NCBI GenBank assembly: GCA_050291725.1
Contig: JBNKKH010000016.1
Location: 19,701-83,700, forward strand
Source: JAAGZL01 sp050291725
GTDB lineage: Bacteria > Pseudomonadota > Gammaproteobacteria > Chromatiales > Chromatiaceae
Reading direction: 5' to 3'
Length of the DNA: 64,000 bases
A program made the translations under genes and the position numbers. Within the stretch, counting starts at the first letter, position 1. Every line of letters starts with the position of its first letter. This document shows, in pieces, positions 45,891-54,500 of the stretch. A model generated the notes under the pieces. It saw only the letters and a list, made by a program, of their open reading frames with translations. It was not told the origin of the DNA and ran no database searches.

Positions 45891-46222
45891 GTTTTGACGG
45901 GTTTTATTGGCTGCTGTTTCTGGGAATATTTAAGGTAGCTATTGTGGTCGGCTCAGAAATGGCAAACACCGCAATGACATATGTGTGCGGCGCTGGTCCT
46001 TGTGGTGCTTCCTTTCTGTCCGTCAATGGACTTTGCATTTAGATCCTTATCTATCTAGCCTTAAACTGGATTGCTTACTCTTAATGACATCAGAAAGAGC
46101 ATGCACTTTATACCAGACAATACTCTGTGATATGTAGGGAAATAACGATAATAGTGTGAATTTTGTGAACCATTTCATGATAACCTGATGCTTGCTCCAA
46201 AAGTGTTCTTGGATTTTAATAA
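45891..46222. other. Intergenic stretch before the sensor kinase gene
   Basis: 332 bases. No RNA gene, repeat or well-formed promoter was seen. A 27-codon frame with three Cys (45959-46042) is present but has no ribosome site, so it is not called. Confidence 0.4.
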
Positions 46223-48127
46223 ATGCAGCTAAAGACCAGCGTTTTTTTATGGATTTTCCCCGCAGCAGTTGTGCCGCTTGCTGCGTTGGTCTTGATTGTC
46301 ACCGCATATAGCGAAAGTCAATACACCACAGATGTTAACCGAGAGGCTCAGAGCAGTCTGGAGAGTATTGTCGGCACATTAGATAGAAGGCTGTTTATAG
46401 AGAGAGATCTGGTCAAAGGTCTAATTTCTGTGCCTGCTATGCTGAGATACACCCCGGTACTAGAGCATCATTTACAAGGAGAGCTTCATCCGCAGTATGT
46501 ACTTAGGACGGAGTGGTTAAATAGTTTTCTCGCAACTTTTCAATCAATTATGCGTGACCTTGAGACAGTTCGCATCCTTGATACCAATGGCGCCACCTTA
46601 GTTAAGATACGTGCAAGCAGATGGTCAAAGCCATTGGATAAGGATATTACTGAGTTGCCATATGTGGAGAAAATACCAGATTCAGAAGAGTTTAGATTGT
46701 CATTAAAGATGCTCACTGCAAGAGAGGTAGGGAGTATATTTTATCCTGAACATATTCATGATGAGTTTATGTCAGATAAACCGCCGGTAATGAGTGATGT
46801 TGTCCCGCTGGAGCATCTGGGAAAACGGATTGGTTATTTTGTTGTTGCTCCTCCTCTAAATGCCTTGGATAGAATCTTAGACCGTTCTCCCAGGCTTAAT
46901 AATGCTAGCCTGTTAATTACAGAACGTAATCCTGAAGATGCAAAGCGTGATGGTCTAATTTTGTATGATGACAGTGATGGCCTTAGATTGGACGGAGAAC
47001 GTAGCTTTGCTGGGATTTTACAAGATGAGTACCCGCAATTAGATTCAAACGAGTTTTATCAAGAATCAGGTTTTATTGATGATAAGGAGAGTAATACCAG
47101 AATATATTTTCGTGAGTACCACCCCTATCCTGATCAATTGATCAGCTGGATCATAATAAGCAGGATAGACCTACATGCACTCTACGCACCATTCGAGCAA
47201 ATTAGGTTTGGTGTGATCATTAGTATGGTAATAGCGCTTATGATAAGCCTGATATTGGCTAGGTTTGGCGCAGCTCAGATTGCTACCCCGGTAGGTAAAC
47301 TGGTAAAAGGGATAACTGCATATGCTTATGGCAAGGCAAGTAGGTTAGAGGTTGGAGGTCCCAAAGAGATACGCAAAGCTGGGGATGCCTTTAATAACAT
47401 GACCGACAAACTTCTGCGAATTGAGCAGGAGCGAGATCAAGCACAAAAGGCCATGATGCAGTCCGCTAAATTGGTATCTATTGGCCAGATGGCTGCAGGC
47501 ATTGGGCATGAAATAAACAATCCATTGGGTAATATTTTGTCACTTACCAAACTGATTGAACGTGAGATACCAGAAGAGGAGGCTAGACTCAGAAAGGATG
47601 TGCAGAAGGTCAGGGAAGAGGCAGACAGGGTATCCAGAATTGTTAGGGGTATACTGAATTTTGCCCGCCAGGTTCCACCAGATAAAACTCGTTTCGAGAT
47701 AAAGCCATGGCTGGAAGAGACTATAGAGTTGGTACAAAAGGATGCGGCTGGTCATGCTGTTTCTATCAGACTAGAGGCAAATGATGGCATGATGCTGGAT
47801 GGTGACCGAGATCTTTTGCAGCAGGCGATGATAAACCTAATTAACAATGCAATTTATGTCTCACCGGAGCATGAGGAAATAGTAGTGTCTGCTATGACGG
47901 GAGATTCGGTATTACAGCTAATAGTTGAAGATAGGGGAAGCGGAATATCTGCGAAGCAGATGGAGAGTATTTTTGATCCGTTTTTTACCACCAAGCCAAT
48001 TGGACACGGGAGTGGTTTGGGTCTTTCGATATGTTTGGGGATAATCGAGCGTCACAATGGAACACTTGAATTGGTTAATAGGAATAATGGTGGTGTCAGG
48101 GCAATAATCTCTCTGCTTTATGATTAA
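46223..48127 (+). CDS. Membrane sensor histidine kinase, likely partner of the sigma-54 regulator next to fccAB
   Basis: 634 residues. Membrane helix (about 9-28), large periplasmic domain (30-325, the size of a double-Cache sensor), second helix (about 327-346), HAMP (347-400), and dimerisation/phosphoacceptor domain with His in GIGHEINNPLGNI. The ATPase has N-box NLINNAIYVSPE, EDRGSGI, FDPFFTTKP and GHGSGLGLSI. It autophosphorylates and passes phosphate to the response regulator whose gene starts six bases downstream. The NtrB/DctB-like kinase core is typical of sigma-54 systems. The periplasmic domain has no Cys pair, so what it senses (sulfide, polysulfide, an organic acid) is open. fccAB lies just beyond the regulator. 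Confidence 0.9.
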   Translation: MQLKTSVFLWIFPAAVVPLAALVLIVTAYSESQYTTDVNREAQSSLESIVGTLDRRLFIERDLVKGLISVPAMLRYTPVLEHHLQGELHPQYVLRTEWLNSFLATFQSIMRDLETVRILDTNGATLVKIRASRWSKPLDKDITELPYVEKIPDSEEFRLSLKMLTAREVGSIFYPEHIHDEFMSDKPPVMSDVVPLEHLGKRIGYFVVAPPLNALDRILDRSPRLNNASLLITERNPEDAKRDGLILYDDSDGLRLDGERSFAGILQDEYPQLDSNEFYQESGFIDDKESNTRIYFREYHPYPDQLISWIIISRIDLHALYAPFEQIRFGVIISMVIALMISLILARFGAAQIATPVGKLVKGITAYAYGKASRLEVGGPKEIRKAGDAFNNMTDKLLRIEQERDQAQKAMMQSAKLVSIGQMAAGIGHEINNPLGNILSLTKLIEREIPEEEARLRKDVQKVREEADRVSRIVRGILNFARQVPPDKTRFEIKPWLEETIELVQKDAAGHAVSIRLEANDGMMLDGDRDLLQQAMINLINNAIYVSPEHEEIVVSAMTGDSVLQLIVEDRGSGISAKQMESIFDPFFTTKPIGHGSGLGLSICLGIIERHNGTLELVNRNNGGVRAIISLLYD

Positions 48128-48133
48128 TAAGTT

Positions 48134-49468
48134 ATGAATGAAGAATATACACTGCTATTTGTAGATGATGATCCTACTGCTGGAGAGTTGCTGCAGCGCT
48201 TTTGCGAAGGAACTGTCTACACCAGCTATATCTATCATGATCCTATTGCTGCTCTTAGTCATTTCAAAGAGCATGGCGCGGACGTGGTTATTACTGACCT
48301 GCAAATGCCTGGGATGAATGGCATGGAGTTATTGGGAGAGATTCGGGATAGGGATGCCGAGGTGCCGGTAATCATAATTACCGCCCACTCAACAGTAAGT
48401 AACGCCATTGAGGCGCTACGTTTGGGTGCCAGCGACTTTCTAAAAAAGCCATTTGATATGGAAGAGCTTCTCCTTTTGGTCGACAAAACCATGGAGCGCT
48501 CGAAGCTACGTAGAGAGAACCGCATCTTAAGGACCCAGTTAGAAGATGAAAAAAGCACCCAGGATATAATCGGTAACTCTCAAGCCCTGCAGGAGGTGTT
48601 CCACACCATAAAAAAGGTGGCCGATGTCCGTTGTAGTGTGATCATCGAAGGTGAATCAGGTACAGGCAAGGAGCTGGCGGCTAGGGCTATACACAATTTG
48701 AGCCAGGTTGCAGATAAGCCATTTGTCATTATCGATTGCGGTGCGCTGAGCGGAACCCTGCTGGAATCAGAGCTATTTGGTCATGAGAAGGGGGCCTTTA
48801 CCGGCGCCACCACTTCTAAAGAGGGGCTGCTTCAGGTCGCTTCTGGTGGAACTGTATTCTTGGATGAGATCGGAAATATCTCTGATGCCATGCAGGTTAA
48901 AATGCTGCGAGCGATTCAAGAGCAGCAGATCACCCGGGTTGGCGGAGTAAAGCCGATCAATATTGATGTGCGCTTCGTTGTGGCTTCTAATCAGATATTG
49001 GAAGAGATGGTGCAAGAGGGACGCTTCCGCGCTGATCTATTCCATCGCATAAATGTAGTTAAGATAGTAATGCCACCGCTGCGGGATAGGGCGGAGGATA
49101 TTCCGCTGCTGCTGAACCATTTTGTAGATATATTCTCTAAGCGCTACCATCGAGAAATAAATGGATTCGATTCAGCATCCATTAAAAAACTGGAACAGTA
49201 CAGTTGGCCAGGTAATGTGCGAGAGCTACGTAATCTGGTTGAGCATCATGTTGTATTGGCCGATAGCCCAGAGCTAAAGGTGGTAAATCTCCCAGATGTT
49301 AAGGCGCCAAATGCCGGCCTGGATGGTGATATGCCAACTCTGGCAGATCTTGAGAAGCGTTACATCAAAAAGGTGATGGACCACTACAACGGCAATAGAA
49401 AGATGGTGGCAGAGACGTTAGGCATAGACAAATCCACTCTCTGGCGTAAGCTGCAGCAGTATGAGTAG
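48134..49468 (+). CDS. NtrC-family sigma-54-dependent response regulator
   Basis: 444 residues. Receiver (1-120) with LLFVDDDPTAG, phospho-Asp in VVITDLQMPGMNG, and Lys in FLKKPFD. The AAA+ domain (about 145-380) has Walker A GESGTGKEL, the sigma-54-contact loop GAFTGA, Walker B VFLDEIG and WPGNVRELRNL. The Fis-type helix-turn-helix is at the C-terminus (MVAETLGIDKSTLWRKL). All parts needed to activate a -24/-12 promoter are intact. Such a promoter lies 156 bases downstream, before fccA, with two dyads that could be its binding sites, which makes fccAB the prime target. Confidence 0.95.
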   Translation: MNEEYTLLFVDDDPTAGELLQRFCEGTVYTSYIYHDPIAALSHFKEHGADVVITDLQMPGMNGMELLGEIRDRDAEVPVIIITAHSTVSNAIEALRLGASDFLKKPFDMEELLLLVDKTMERSKLRRENRILRTQLEDEKSTQDIIGNSQALQEVFHTIKKVADVRCSVIIEGESGTGKELAARAIHNLSQVADKPFVIIDCGALSGTLLESELFGHEKGAFTGATTSKEGLLQVASGGTVFLDEIGNISDAMQVKMLRAIQEQQITRVGGVKPINIDVRFVVASNQILEEMVQEGRFRADLFHRINVVKIVMPPLRDRAEDIPLLLNHFVDIFSKRYHREINGFDSASIKKLEQYSWPGNVRELRNLVEHHVVLADSPELKVVNLPDVKAPNAGLDGDMPTLADLEKRYIKKVMDHYNGNRKMVAETLGIDKSTLWRKLQQYE

Positions 49469-49534
49469 AGCGTAAGCTGCCCCGCAACAGCTAATATCAG
49501 TCTACAATAGATCAATAGTGCCAGGTTTCAAATC

Positions 49535-49550
49535 GCAATCGCCCGATTGC
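49535..49550. promoter_or_regulatory. Upstream dyad 1 of the fccA promoter (candidate activator site)
   Basis: GCAATCG-CC-CGATTGC, a perfect 7+7 dyad, centred about 107 bases before the predicted start. The half-site GCAATC recurs at 49556-49561, next to dyad 2. NtrC-type activators bind such dyads 80-150 bases upstream. Confidence 0.6.
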
Positions 49551-49557
49551 AAAATGC

Positions 49558-49581
49558 AATCTATGCGTTGACGCATAGATT
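49558..49581. promoter_or_regulatory. Upstream dyad 2 of the fccA promoter (candidate activator site or regulator-gene terminator)
   Basis: AATCTATGCGT-TG-ACGCATAGATT, a perfect 11+11 dyad centred about 80 bases before the predicted start. It is followed by only two further T after the stem (TTTTA in all), so termination of the upstream gene is possible but weak. Confidence 0.55.
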
Positions 49582-49623
49582 TTATGCTGACATAACTTGT
49601 TGAATCTAAAGGAATAGAATATT

Positions 49624-49638
49624 TGGCACTACTCTTGC
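49624..49638 (+). promoter_or_regulatory. Sigma-54 (-24/-12) promoter of fccAB
   Basis: TGGCAC (49624-49629), five bases, TTGC (49635-49638). The GG (49625-49626) and GC (49637-49638) elements are separated by exactly ten bases, as the consensus demands. Start expected near 49650, about 47 bases before the fccA ATG. It directly follows a gene for a sigma-54 activator. Confidence 0.88.
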
Positions 49639-49696
49639 TCTATATCCCTTAGATTAATAAACAAGTAAGTAGATAGATAACGTCTGAGGAGGAGAT

Positions 49697-50290
49697 ATGG
49701 AGCAGAAAAACAAACACAGGGCGATAAAGGCCGCTCTGTTGGTGGGTTGTATCGGTTTTGCACCGCTGGAGTTTGCCGGTGCATCAGCAGAGATGCTTGC
49801 CAACAACTGCGTGGGCTGTCACGGCCCTGACGGTAACAGTTTAGGCCCAGCCTCACCATCAATCGCCGGTATGGACAAAAATAACTTTGCTGACATTATG
49901 CAAAGTTACAAGAGTGAAGGCGGACGTTACTCAACTATTATGGGACGCATAGCAAAGGGCTTTGACGATCAAGAGATTGATCTTCTAGCCGGTTATTTTG
50001 CCTCTAAGAAGAGGACCCACCCAGAACAAACAGTAGATCAGGCAATGGTTGCCAGTGGCGCCAAAATTCATAAAAAGACCTGTAAGAAATGCCATGAAGA
50101 TGCGGAAGAGGGCGACATTATCTTAAATGGACAGTGGAAACCTTATGTTCTTAATACCATGCACGATTTTTCCCAGCTGGATACAGATGCCATCAAATCA
50201 AAAGATATCAAAAAGATGGTGAAGAAACTGAAGACAATGAGCGATGCTGATCGTAAAGCAATTGCTGATTTCTACGCCAGCCAGAAATAA
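49697..50290 (+). CDS. fccA: Flavocytochrome c sulfide dehydrogenase, diheme cytochrome subunit
   Basis: 197 residues with a signal peptide (about 1-31, cut near ASAEM). Two heme-c sites, CVGCH (about residue 38) and CKKCH (about 129), each in a small class I cytochrome domain. It accepts electrons from the FAD subunit FccB during oxidation of sulfide to sulfur in the periplasm. Preceded by GAGGAG and a sigma-54 promoter; fccB follows after 23 bases with its own GGAGG. Confidence 0.95.
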   Translation: MEQKNKHRAIKAALLVGCIGFAPLEFAGASAEMLANNCVGCHGPDGNSLGPASPSIAGMDKNNFADIMQSYKSEGGRYSTIMGRIAKGFDDQEIDLLAGYFASKKRTHPEQTVDQAMVASGAKIHKKTCKKCHEDAEEGDIILNGQWKPYVLNTMHDFSQLDTDAIKSKDIKKMVKKLKTMSDADRKAIADFYASQK

Positions 50291-50313
50291 CAAATTCTTG
50301 GAGGAATTAAGAG

Positions 50314-51612
50314 ATGAATAAGTTTTCACGTCGAGATTTTATGAAGGCATCCGCTACTGCGGCCGCAGTTGCTGGGTTCCCGGCGATCGCTCTAGGTGCT
50401 GGTAAGAAAGTGGTAGTAGTAGGTGGCGGTACTGGTGGCGCAACAGCTGCCAAATACATTCGTATGCTTGATCCGTCAGTAGAAGTTACCTTGATTGAGC
50501 AAAACAAGCACTACTTTACCTGTTACATGAGTAACGAGGTTCTGAGTGGTGAACGCGGTATGGACGATATCAAGCACGGTTATGAAGGCCTGAAAAAGCA
50601 TGGTGTAAATGTTGTGCACGATACCGTAACTGCCATAGATCCAGAGAAAAAGATGGTGATGACCAAGGGCGGTGGCAAGTTTGCCTATGATCGTGCCGTT
50701 CTTTCTCCCGGTATAGATTTCAAATGGGAGACTATTGAAGGATACGATGCTAAGGTTGCTGAGACGATTCCCCATGCATATAAAGCTGGACCGCAAACAG
50801 CAACACTGCGCAAACAGCTGGAAGCTATGAAAGATGGTGGCACTGTTGTTATTGCTCCACCACCAAATCCTTTCCGTTGCCCCCCCGGACCATACGAGCG
50901 TGCTTCTCAAATAGCTATGTATCTCAAGGCCAAGAAGCCTAAGTCCAAGATTATTATTCTTGATCCTAAGCCTAAGTTCTCCAAATTTGGCCTGTTCAAG
51001 CAGGGTTGGAAGGATCTGTATGGATTTGGTACAGCCAACTCCCTAATTGAGTGGCACGGTACCACCAAGGATGAAGTGAATGGGGTCGCAGAGGTTGATG
51101 CAGCCGCTATGACCGTTACTACAGGTTCACTTAATACTGTTAAGGGAGACGTTATCAATGTAATCCCAGCTCAGAAGGCAGGCAAGGTCGCTTTCATGGC
51201 TGGTGTTACTGAGGGTGACTGGTGTCCAGTTAACAAGAAGACCTTTGAGTCAACCAAACAGAAAGGTATCCATGTTATCGGTGATGCTAGTGTTGCCACT
51301 AAGATGCCTAAGTCTGGATACTCAGCCAACTCTCAAGCCAAGGTTTGCGCTGCGGCAGTGGTTGCAATGCTGGGTGGCAAGGCAGATGGTGGCACTCCAT
51401 CCTATGTAAATACCTGCTACAGCATTGTAGGTAAGGATTATGGAATCTCTGTAGCTGCAGTCTATCGTCTGAATGAGGCGGAAAATATGATTGCTAAGGT
51501 TGAGGGTTCTGGTGGTCTTACACCTATGGATGCCTCAGCAGAAGCCAGAAGGCGTGAAGTTGAGTATGCCTATAGCTGGTATAACAATATTGTTGCAGAT
51601 ATCTTCGGTTAA
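50314..51612 (+). CDS. fccB: Flavocytochrome c sulfide dehydrogenase, flavoprotein subunit
   Basis: 432 residues. Tat signal (SRRDFMK, then a hydrophobic run to ALGAG), so it is folded in the cytoplasm and exported with its FAD. VVVVGGGTGGATAAKYIR binds FAD. HYFTCYMSNEVL holds the Cys that, in Allochromatium, is covalently linked to FAD. Cys in FRCPPGPYERAS and in NTCYSIVG match the redox disulfide that attacks sulfide. Full length, no defects. Works with FccA; a bidirectional terminator follows. Confidence 0.96.
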   Translation: MNKFSRRDFMKASATAAAVAGFPAIALGAGKKVVVVGGGTGGATAAKYIRMLDPSVEVTLIEQNKHYFTCYMSNEVLSGERGMDDIKHGYEGLKKHGVNVVHDTVTAIDPEKKMVMTKGGGKFAYDRAVLSPGIDFKWETIEGYDAKVAETIPHAYKAGPQTATLRKQLEAMKDGGTVVIAPPPNPFRCPPGPYERASQIAMYLKAKKPKSKIIILDPKPKFSKFGLFKQGWKDLYGFGTANSLIEWHGTTKDEVNGVAEVDAAAMTVTTGSLNTVKGDVINVIPAQKAGKVAFMAGVTEGDWCPVNKKTFESTKQKGIHVIGDASVATKMPKSGYSANSQAKVCAAAVVAMLGGKADGGTPSYVNTCYSIVGKDYGISVAAVYRLNEAENMIAKVEGSGGLTPMDASAEARRREVEYAYSWYNNIVADIFG

Positions 51613-51727
51613 AAAATCCCCATGAGATCTCCCAGATAGGAGATTTTGCAGCACAGGGAAGTGCCGCTGTTTTAAACATGGCTGAGTTATACCGAAGTTG
51701 AATAAACCGAATTAGTCACGTCCATTT

Positions 51728-51754
51728 GCCCGCACTGAGTGCGGGCTTTTTTTT
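51728..51754. terminator. Bidirectional terminator between fccB and the ankyrin gene
   Basis: GCCCGCACT and AGTGCGGGC form a 9-base stem over a small loop, followed by eight T (51747-51754). It ends fccB on the plus strand and lies just behind the ankyrin gene stop on the minus strand. Confidence 0.9.
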
Positions 51755-51762
51755 GTTGGATT

Positions 51763-52731
51763 CTACTTACTAAGAAGATCTACTATCTGTTGCTGTTTTT
51801 TCTTCTTTGCGTAGTCCAAGGCAGTTTTGCCATTTTTGTCCTTAACAGATTTATCGGCGCCATGCTCTAACAGTAGTGCTACTGTATCTCCATGTCCGTT
51901 TGCTGCTGCCTCCATCAGTGCTGAAACTCCAGCGTTGTCCCGAACATTAGGTTTTGCGCCCTTATTCAATAGGGTTTCAACAATCTTGTGGGCACCTTTC
52001 TCAGCAGCCCATATCAGGGCAGTACCGCCCTCAGATGTTCTGGCTTCGATATCAGCGCCCTTATCCAGGAGTAACTGTACAATTTCACTGTGCCCCTGGT
52101 CCACAGCATGGATTAGGGCAGTAACACCCTCGTTATTTTTCTGGTTTGGATCTACGCTGTGATTCAGCAGGGTGTTTACTATCGCGGTGTGACCTTTCAT
52201 GGCTGCAGATGTTAGAGCGGTGTCACCATGGCGGTCAGCGGTGTCTGTGCTGGCATTGAAAGAGAGAAGTTGTTTTACAATAATATCATTACCCAGGCGA
52301 GCTGCTATCAGTAGGGCGTCCCATCCAGATCTGGTTTTGTTGGATACATCTGCTCCCATCTCCACCAGCATGGCAGATATAGGCTCATGGTTGAATTCCG
52401 CAGCCATGGTTAGCGCACTGCAGCCAGCCGTAGTGCGGGCATTTACATCGGCTCCATTAGCCAGGAGTAGGGCAGTCGTCTCCCAACCACCGCTTTGAAC
52501 TGCCCGCATTAGCGGGGTCACACCAAATTTATTGCTGCCGTCAACTTCTGCTCCAAGTTTTAGAAGTCTCTGTACCTCTTCTGTATCATCAACTGCAGCT
52601 GCTTCGCGCAGTTGTAGGTTAAGTTTTTCTGTCGAATCTGATGAGTAGCAGTAGTTGGGTAGAGTGAACAAGATGGACAGAACAAGCGCTGTCCAGATTG
52701 GTATAAAGGACTGCTTATCTCTGTGTTCCAT
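51763..52731 (-). CDS. Secreted ankyrin-repeat protein
   Basis: 322 residues with a signal peptide or anchor (hydrophobic WTALVLSILFTLP at 13-25, cut near CYSSD). About eight ankyrin repeats of 33 residues run from 40 to 310, recognisable by GxTALxxAAxxGH and LLxxGADxxxxx (for example GDTALTSAAMKGH and GADVNARTTAG). It is a binding scaffold, here in the periplasm. Its start lies two bases after the tetraheme cytochrome stop, so the two are one operon. Periplasmic ankyrin proteins near heme enzymes can protect or assemble them (AnkB next to catalase in Pseudomonas is a precedent), so a role in assembling the cytochromes is inference. Confidence 0.88.
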   Translation of the reverse strand: MEHRDKQSFIPIWTALVLSILFTLPNYCYSSDSTEKLNLQLREAAAVDDTEEVQRLLKLGAEVDGSNKFGVTPLMRAVQSGGWETTALLLANGADVNARTTAGCSALTMAAEFNHEPISAMLVEMGADVSNKTRSGWDALLIAARLGNDIIVKQLLSFNASTDTADRHGDTALTSAAMKGHTAIVNTLLNHSVDPNQKNNEGVTALIHAVDQGHSEIVQLLLDKGADIEARTSEGGTALIWAAEKGAHKIVETLLNKGAKPNVRDNAGVSALMEAAANGHGDTVALLLEHGADKSVKDKNGKTALDYAKKKKQQQIVDLLSK

Positions 52732-52733
52732 GC

Positions 52734-53333
52734 CTAGTTTCCTCCAGTAGTTTGAGTCGATGCTTCCTCTTCTATGGGAGGTTCAGGTTCATCCGGTTCC
52801 TCGTGTGCAATACCTTTGTGGCAATCTATACAGGTATCTCCTTTGTCAGTAGCGCTATCGTGTTTTTTTCTGGCAGAACGGCTCTGTTCGCTGAGGTCCA
52901 TGTGATCAAAAGAGTGACAGTTTCTGCACTCTCTGGAATCGGTCTCCTGCATCTGCTTCCAGACCCTGCTTGCCATCTCCCAGCGGCGTGCAGCATATTT
53001 CTCTGGGGTATCAATGGTGCCAATAATTTCATGCCATACATCTTTGGAGGCGATTATCTTGGCTCTTATCTTCGGCCAGAAATCTTTAGGTACATGGCAA
53101 TCAGCACAGCCTGCATGCACTCCAGATCCATTTTGCCAATGTATGGTGTCTTTAAGTTCGTTATAGTTCCACTGCATGCTGTGACAGCTGATGCAGAATT
53201 CGGTGCTGTTGGTACTATCCATTACGAAATTGAACAGCCCAGAGAAGCTTACGCCTAAAAGAAAAATGGCGGCAACAACAAAAAGCCTCTTATTGCCAGA
53301 AGCTGTGCCTGTTTTGGAGTTACTGCCAACCAT
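52734..53333 (-). CDS. NapC/NirT-type membrane-anchored tetraheme cytochrome c
   Basis: 199 residues. One N-terminal membrane helix (about 17-38), then four CxxCH heme sites: CISCH, CADCH, CRNCH and CIDCH. The length is normal for NapC/NirT/CymA proteins, which pass electrons between the quinone pool and periplasmic partners. The tail is acidic and Pro/Glu-rich. It sits between the c4-like cytochrome and the ankyrin gene and faces fccAB, so it may take electrons from sulfide oxidation to quinone, or feed a reductase not in view. The direction of flow is inference. Confidence 0.88.
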   Translation of the reverse strand: MVGSNSKTGTASGNKRLFVVAAIFLLGVSFSGLFNFVMDSTNSTEFCISCHSMQWNYNELKDTIHWQNGSGVHAGCADCHVPKDFWPKIRAKIIASKDVWHEIIGTIDTPEKYAARRWEMASRVWKQMQETDSRECRNCHSFDHMDLSEQSRSARKKHDSATDKGDTCIDCHKGIAHEEPDEPEPPIEEEASTQTTGGN

Positions 53334-53526
53334 ATCTTCTTCCTCGCATAAACTGGTAAAAAAACTACGGGACCTCTATTTTTATTATTTTTGCTGAGGA
53401 CTGAGATAAGGTTACCTTGTTGCCTATATAAGATTCAAGCAGGTTATCTGCTGCATATCTCAGGTATATCTAATGGGGTTATTAGGCCTATTTGCTGACG
53501 CAGTTATAGGCAAATAATTATTTGTT

Positions 53527-54279
53527 TTATTGTTTCTTTTTTGGCGTTTCTTTGTATCTTGGGGAGAATACAAAGTCTTCAGGGAAGTCAGGGTTTTTCC
53601 ACCCTGGTTCAGCCAGTTTGGAACTGTCTGGGGTTAGTCTGGATGAGTAATCAATTACTGCGCGTAGCTCCTTTTTAGAAAACCGCTGGAGTTGCCTAAC
53701 CATATTTCTATTTGCATTTCTGCGCTTTCCTTCCTTGATCCAGAGTAGTTGCCTAAGCAGATAGTTATAGTTCTGCCCATGGATACGGGGGTAAAACTCT
53801 TCAGCGTCTCCCTCACCATTCTTGCCATGACATTCAGCACACTCTTTAGCGTAGATATCTTCTCCCAGCTTGAGATCGTCTCCTGGTCCAGTGAGGTTCT
53901 TAGGAGACATCTTTAACTTTTCAACATAGGCAGCAACGTCGGCTATATCCTGTTTGTCTATGACGTTAGGGTTGGTAAAAGGCAGCATGGTGGGGTTATC
54001 TCTGTTGCCCTGTCTTATGTCGGTGAGCTGTTTTATGATGACACTGCTGTGCTGTCCTGCTATCTCTGGGGTATGCCCATCTTTGGTACCCCAGCCCTCT
54101 GGGCTGTGGCAGAGGGCACAAGTCTTGAATACTTTACTGCCGTTCTCAATGTTAGGTGTGAGCTTGAGCGTATCTATGGTGTTAGCATCAATGTTAAACA
54201 TCGGATCTTCTGTTGCAGACGCAGCGCTACAAACTATAAGTGGTGCTATGCTACAGATATATCTTAAATAGGTTCTCAT
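53527..54279 (-). CDS. Periplasmic diheme cytochrome c (c4-like)
   Basis: 250 residues with a signal peptide (1-22, cut after ASATE). Two cytochrome domains, each with one heme site: CALCH (about 54) and CAECH (about 146), and Met-containing strands (PTMLPF). This is the two-domain layout of cytochrome c4 and related electron carriers. The C-terminal 40 residues are a basic, Pro-rich extension beyond the usual c4 length. It is upstream of the tetraheme cytochrome on the same strand with a 193-base gap. A TGAGA-N5-TCTCA dyad (54303-54317) lies in its leader. Confidence 0.82.
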   Translation of the reverse strand: MRTYLRYICSIAPLIVCSAASATEDPMFNIDANTIDTLKLTPNIENGSKVFKTCALCHSPEGWGTKDGHTPEIAGQHSSVIIKQLTDIRQGNRDNPTMLPFTNPNVIDKQDIADVAAYVEKLKMSPKNLTGPGDDLKLGEDIYAKECAECHGKNGEGDAEEFYPRIHGQNYNYLLRQLLWIKEGKRRNANRNMVRQLQRFSKKELRAVIDYSSRLTPDSSKLAEPGWKNPDFPEDFVFSPRYKETPKKKQ

Positions 54280-54500
54280 AAAACAGCGCTCACAAGGTTT
54301 CTTGAGAGAGTTTCTCAGAAATGTAATTCGATATACTAAGTTTGTAGCACAGGGTTCAATTCTGCAATAAATTGTTTTGTGCAGATAGAAAAAGTTATTA
54401 ATGGAGCTCCATACTTACAGCTATTGGTTTGATGGTGAATCTTAGTGGTAGGAGTATCTGGCATAGAGATAGTGAAACTGTCCCTATGCCAGAAGGGATA

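Noticed and set aside
45960..45976. TGGCAAACACCGCAA, resembling a sigma-54 promoter
   Set aside because: Only eight bases separate GG and GC; ten are needed.
45959..46042. 27-codon frame with three Cys before the sensor kinase gene
   Set aside because: No ribosome site, no recognisable family, and frames of this length occur by chance.
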